NCBI GenBank assembly: GCA_934481375.1
Contig: CAKSPN010000136.1
Location: 1-5,305 of the forward strand
Source of the DNA: an uncultured Clostridia bacterium
Lineage (GTDB): Bacteria > Bacillota > Clostridia > UBA1381
Length of the DNA stretch: 5,305 bases
Direction: 5' to 3'
Shown here piece by piece: positions 5,173-5,305 of this stretch; position 1 is the first letter of the stretch, and every line of letters starts with the position of its first letter. Below the pieces are notes generated by a model. The model searched no databases and had not been told where the DNA came from. It saw only the letters and a program-made list of their open reading frames with translations. Both the position numbers and the translations under genes were made by a program.

Positions 5173-5305
5173 ATTTTATGTTGTTCATAATACGCATAAT
5201 TGTCACAATTGCCTGTTCCTTTGTATAGCCCGATTTGGGGTCGAATTTGTTGCCGTCCACGCCCTGCATTACGCCGAGCTTTTTAACATCGTACACGTTT
5301 TCCTT
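5171..5305 (-). CDS. C-terminus of a second SLH-domain protein (partial, cut by window edge)
   Basis: The last 44 codons and TAA stop of a gene that begins beyond the window are visible. The translation starts KENVYDVKKLGVMQGVDGNK and ends MRIMNNIK, the final SLH module of a surface protein. It differs from the end of the neighbouring SLH protein at two of 44 residues (Val to Ile and Lys to Asn in the last eight). The stop lies 13 bp before the neighbour's preferred start, so both are in one operon. Nothing can be said about its N-terminal domain. It was identified by reading the minus strand directly, and its close match to 3679-3813 makes it secure. Confidence 0.93.
   Translation of the reverse strand, partial: KENVYDVKKLGVMQGVDGNKFDPKSGYTKEQAIVTIMRIMNNIK

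Noticed and set aside
1..5305. tRNA, rRNA, riboswitch, CRISPR, insertion sequence or phage genes
   Set aside because: No cloverleaf, ribosomal RNA core, regularly spaced repeats, transposase motif or long structured leader was seen on either strand; the intergenic gaps are too short for most of these.

Overview
The window looks like chromosomal DNA of an anaerobic Firmicute of the class Clostridia, probably a gut member of the Oscillospirales or a relative. The support is AAGGAGG-type ribosome binding sites, a consensus sigma-A promoter, a triple S-layer-homology (SLH) C-terminus with a Thr/Pro linker, moderate GC content and compact gene spacing. This placement is an inference; there is no rRNA or other marker gene.

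Region 1 (1-2730) is a two-gene minus-strand operon. A ten-helix DMT/EamA-type transporter gene (1813-2646) comes first. It is followed 17 bp later by a 572-residue protein (77-1795) with a GH71/GH99/WbsX-like TIM-barrel domain and a C-terminal CBM9-like beta domain, and no signal peptide. The operon ends in a perfect 17-bp terminator hairpin (39-75).

Region 2 (2647-3576) is a divergently transcribed AraC-family regulator with an N-terminal cupin sensor (2731-3576). The 84-bp gap between it and the transporter gene holds two almost completely superimposed divergent promoters. The regulator has a textbook TTGACA-N17-TATAAT promoter. The operon has a perfect -10 but a poor -35, which is the layout expected of an activator-dependent promoter. 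The simplest reading is a small glycoside-response unit: the regulator senses a ligand, the transporter moves it or a product, and the cytoplasmic barrel protein acts on it. The substrate cannot be told from the sequence.

Region 3 (3577-3678) is a short convergent gap with hairpin-forming, repeat-like sequence that probably ends transcription from both sides.

Region 4 (3679-5305) is on the minus strand. It carries a secreted SLH protein with an unrecognised N-terminal domain, and directly upstream the last 44 codons of a second SLH protein cut by the window edge. The two C-termini are 126/135 identical in DNA, with 77 identical bases in a row up to the edge. This points to a tandem gene family with recent duplication or gene conversion.

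No tRNA, rRNA, CRISPR array, transposase, phage gene or riboswitch was seen.
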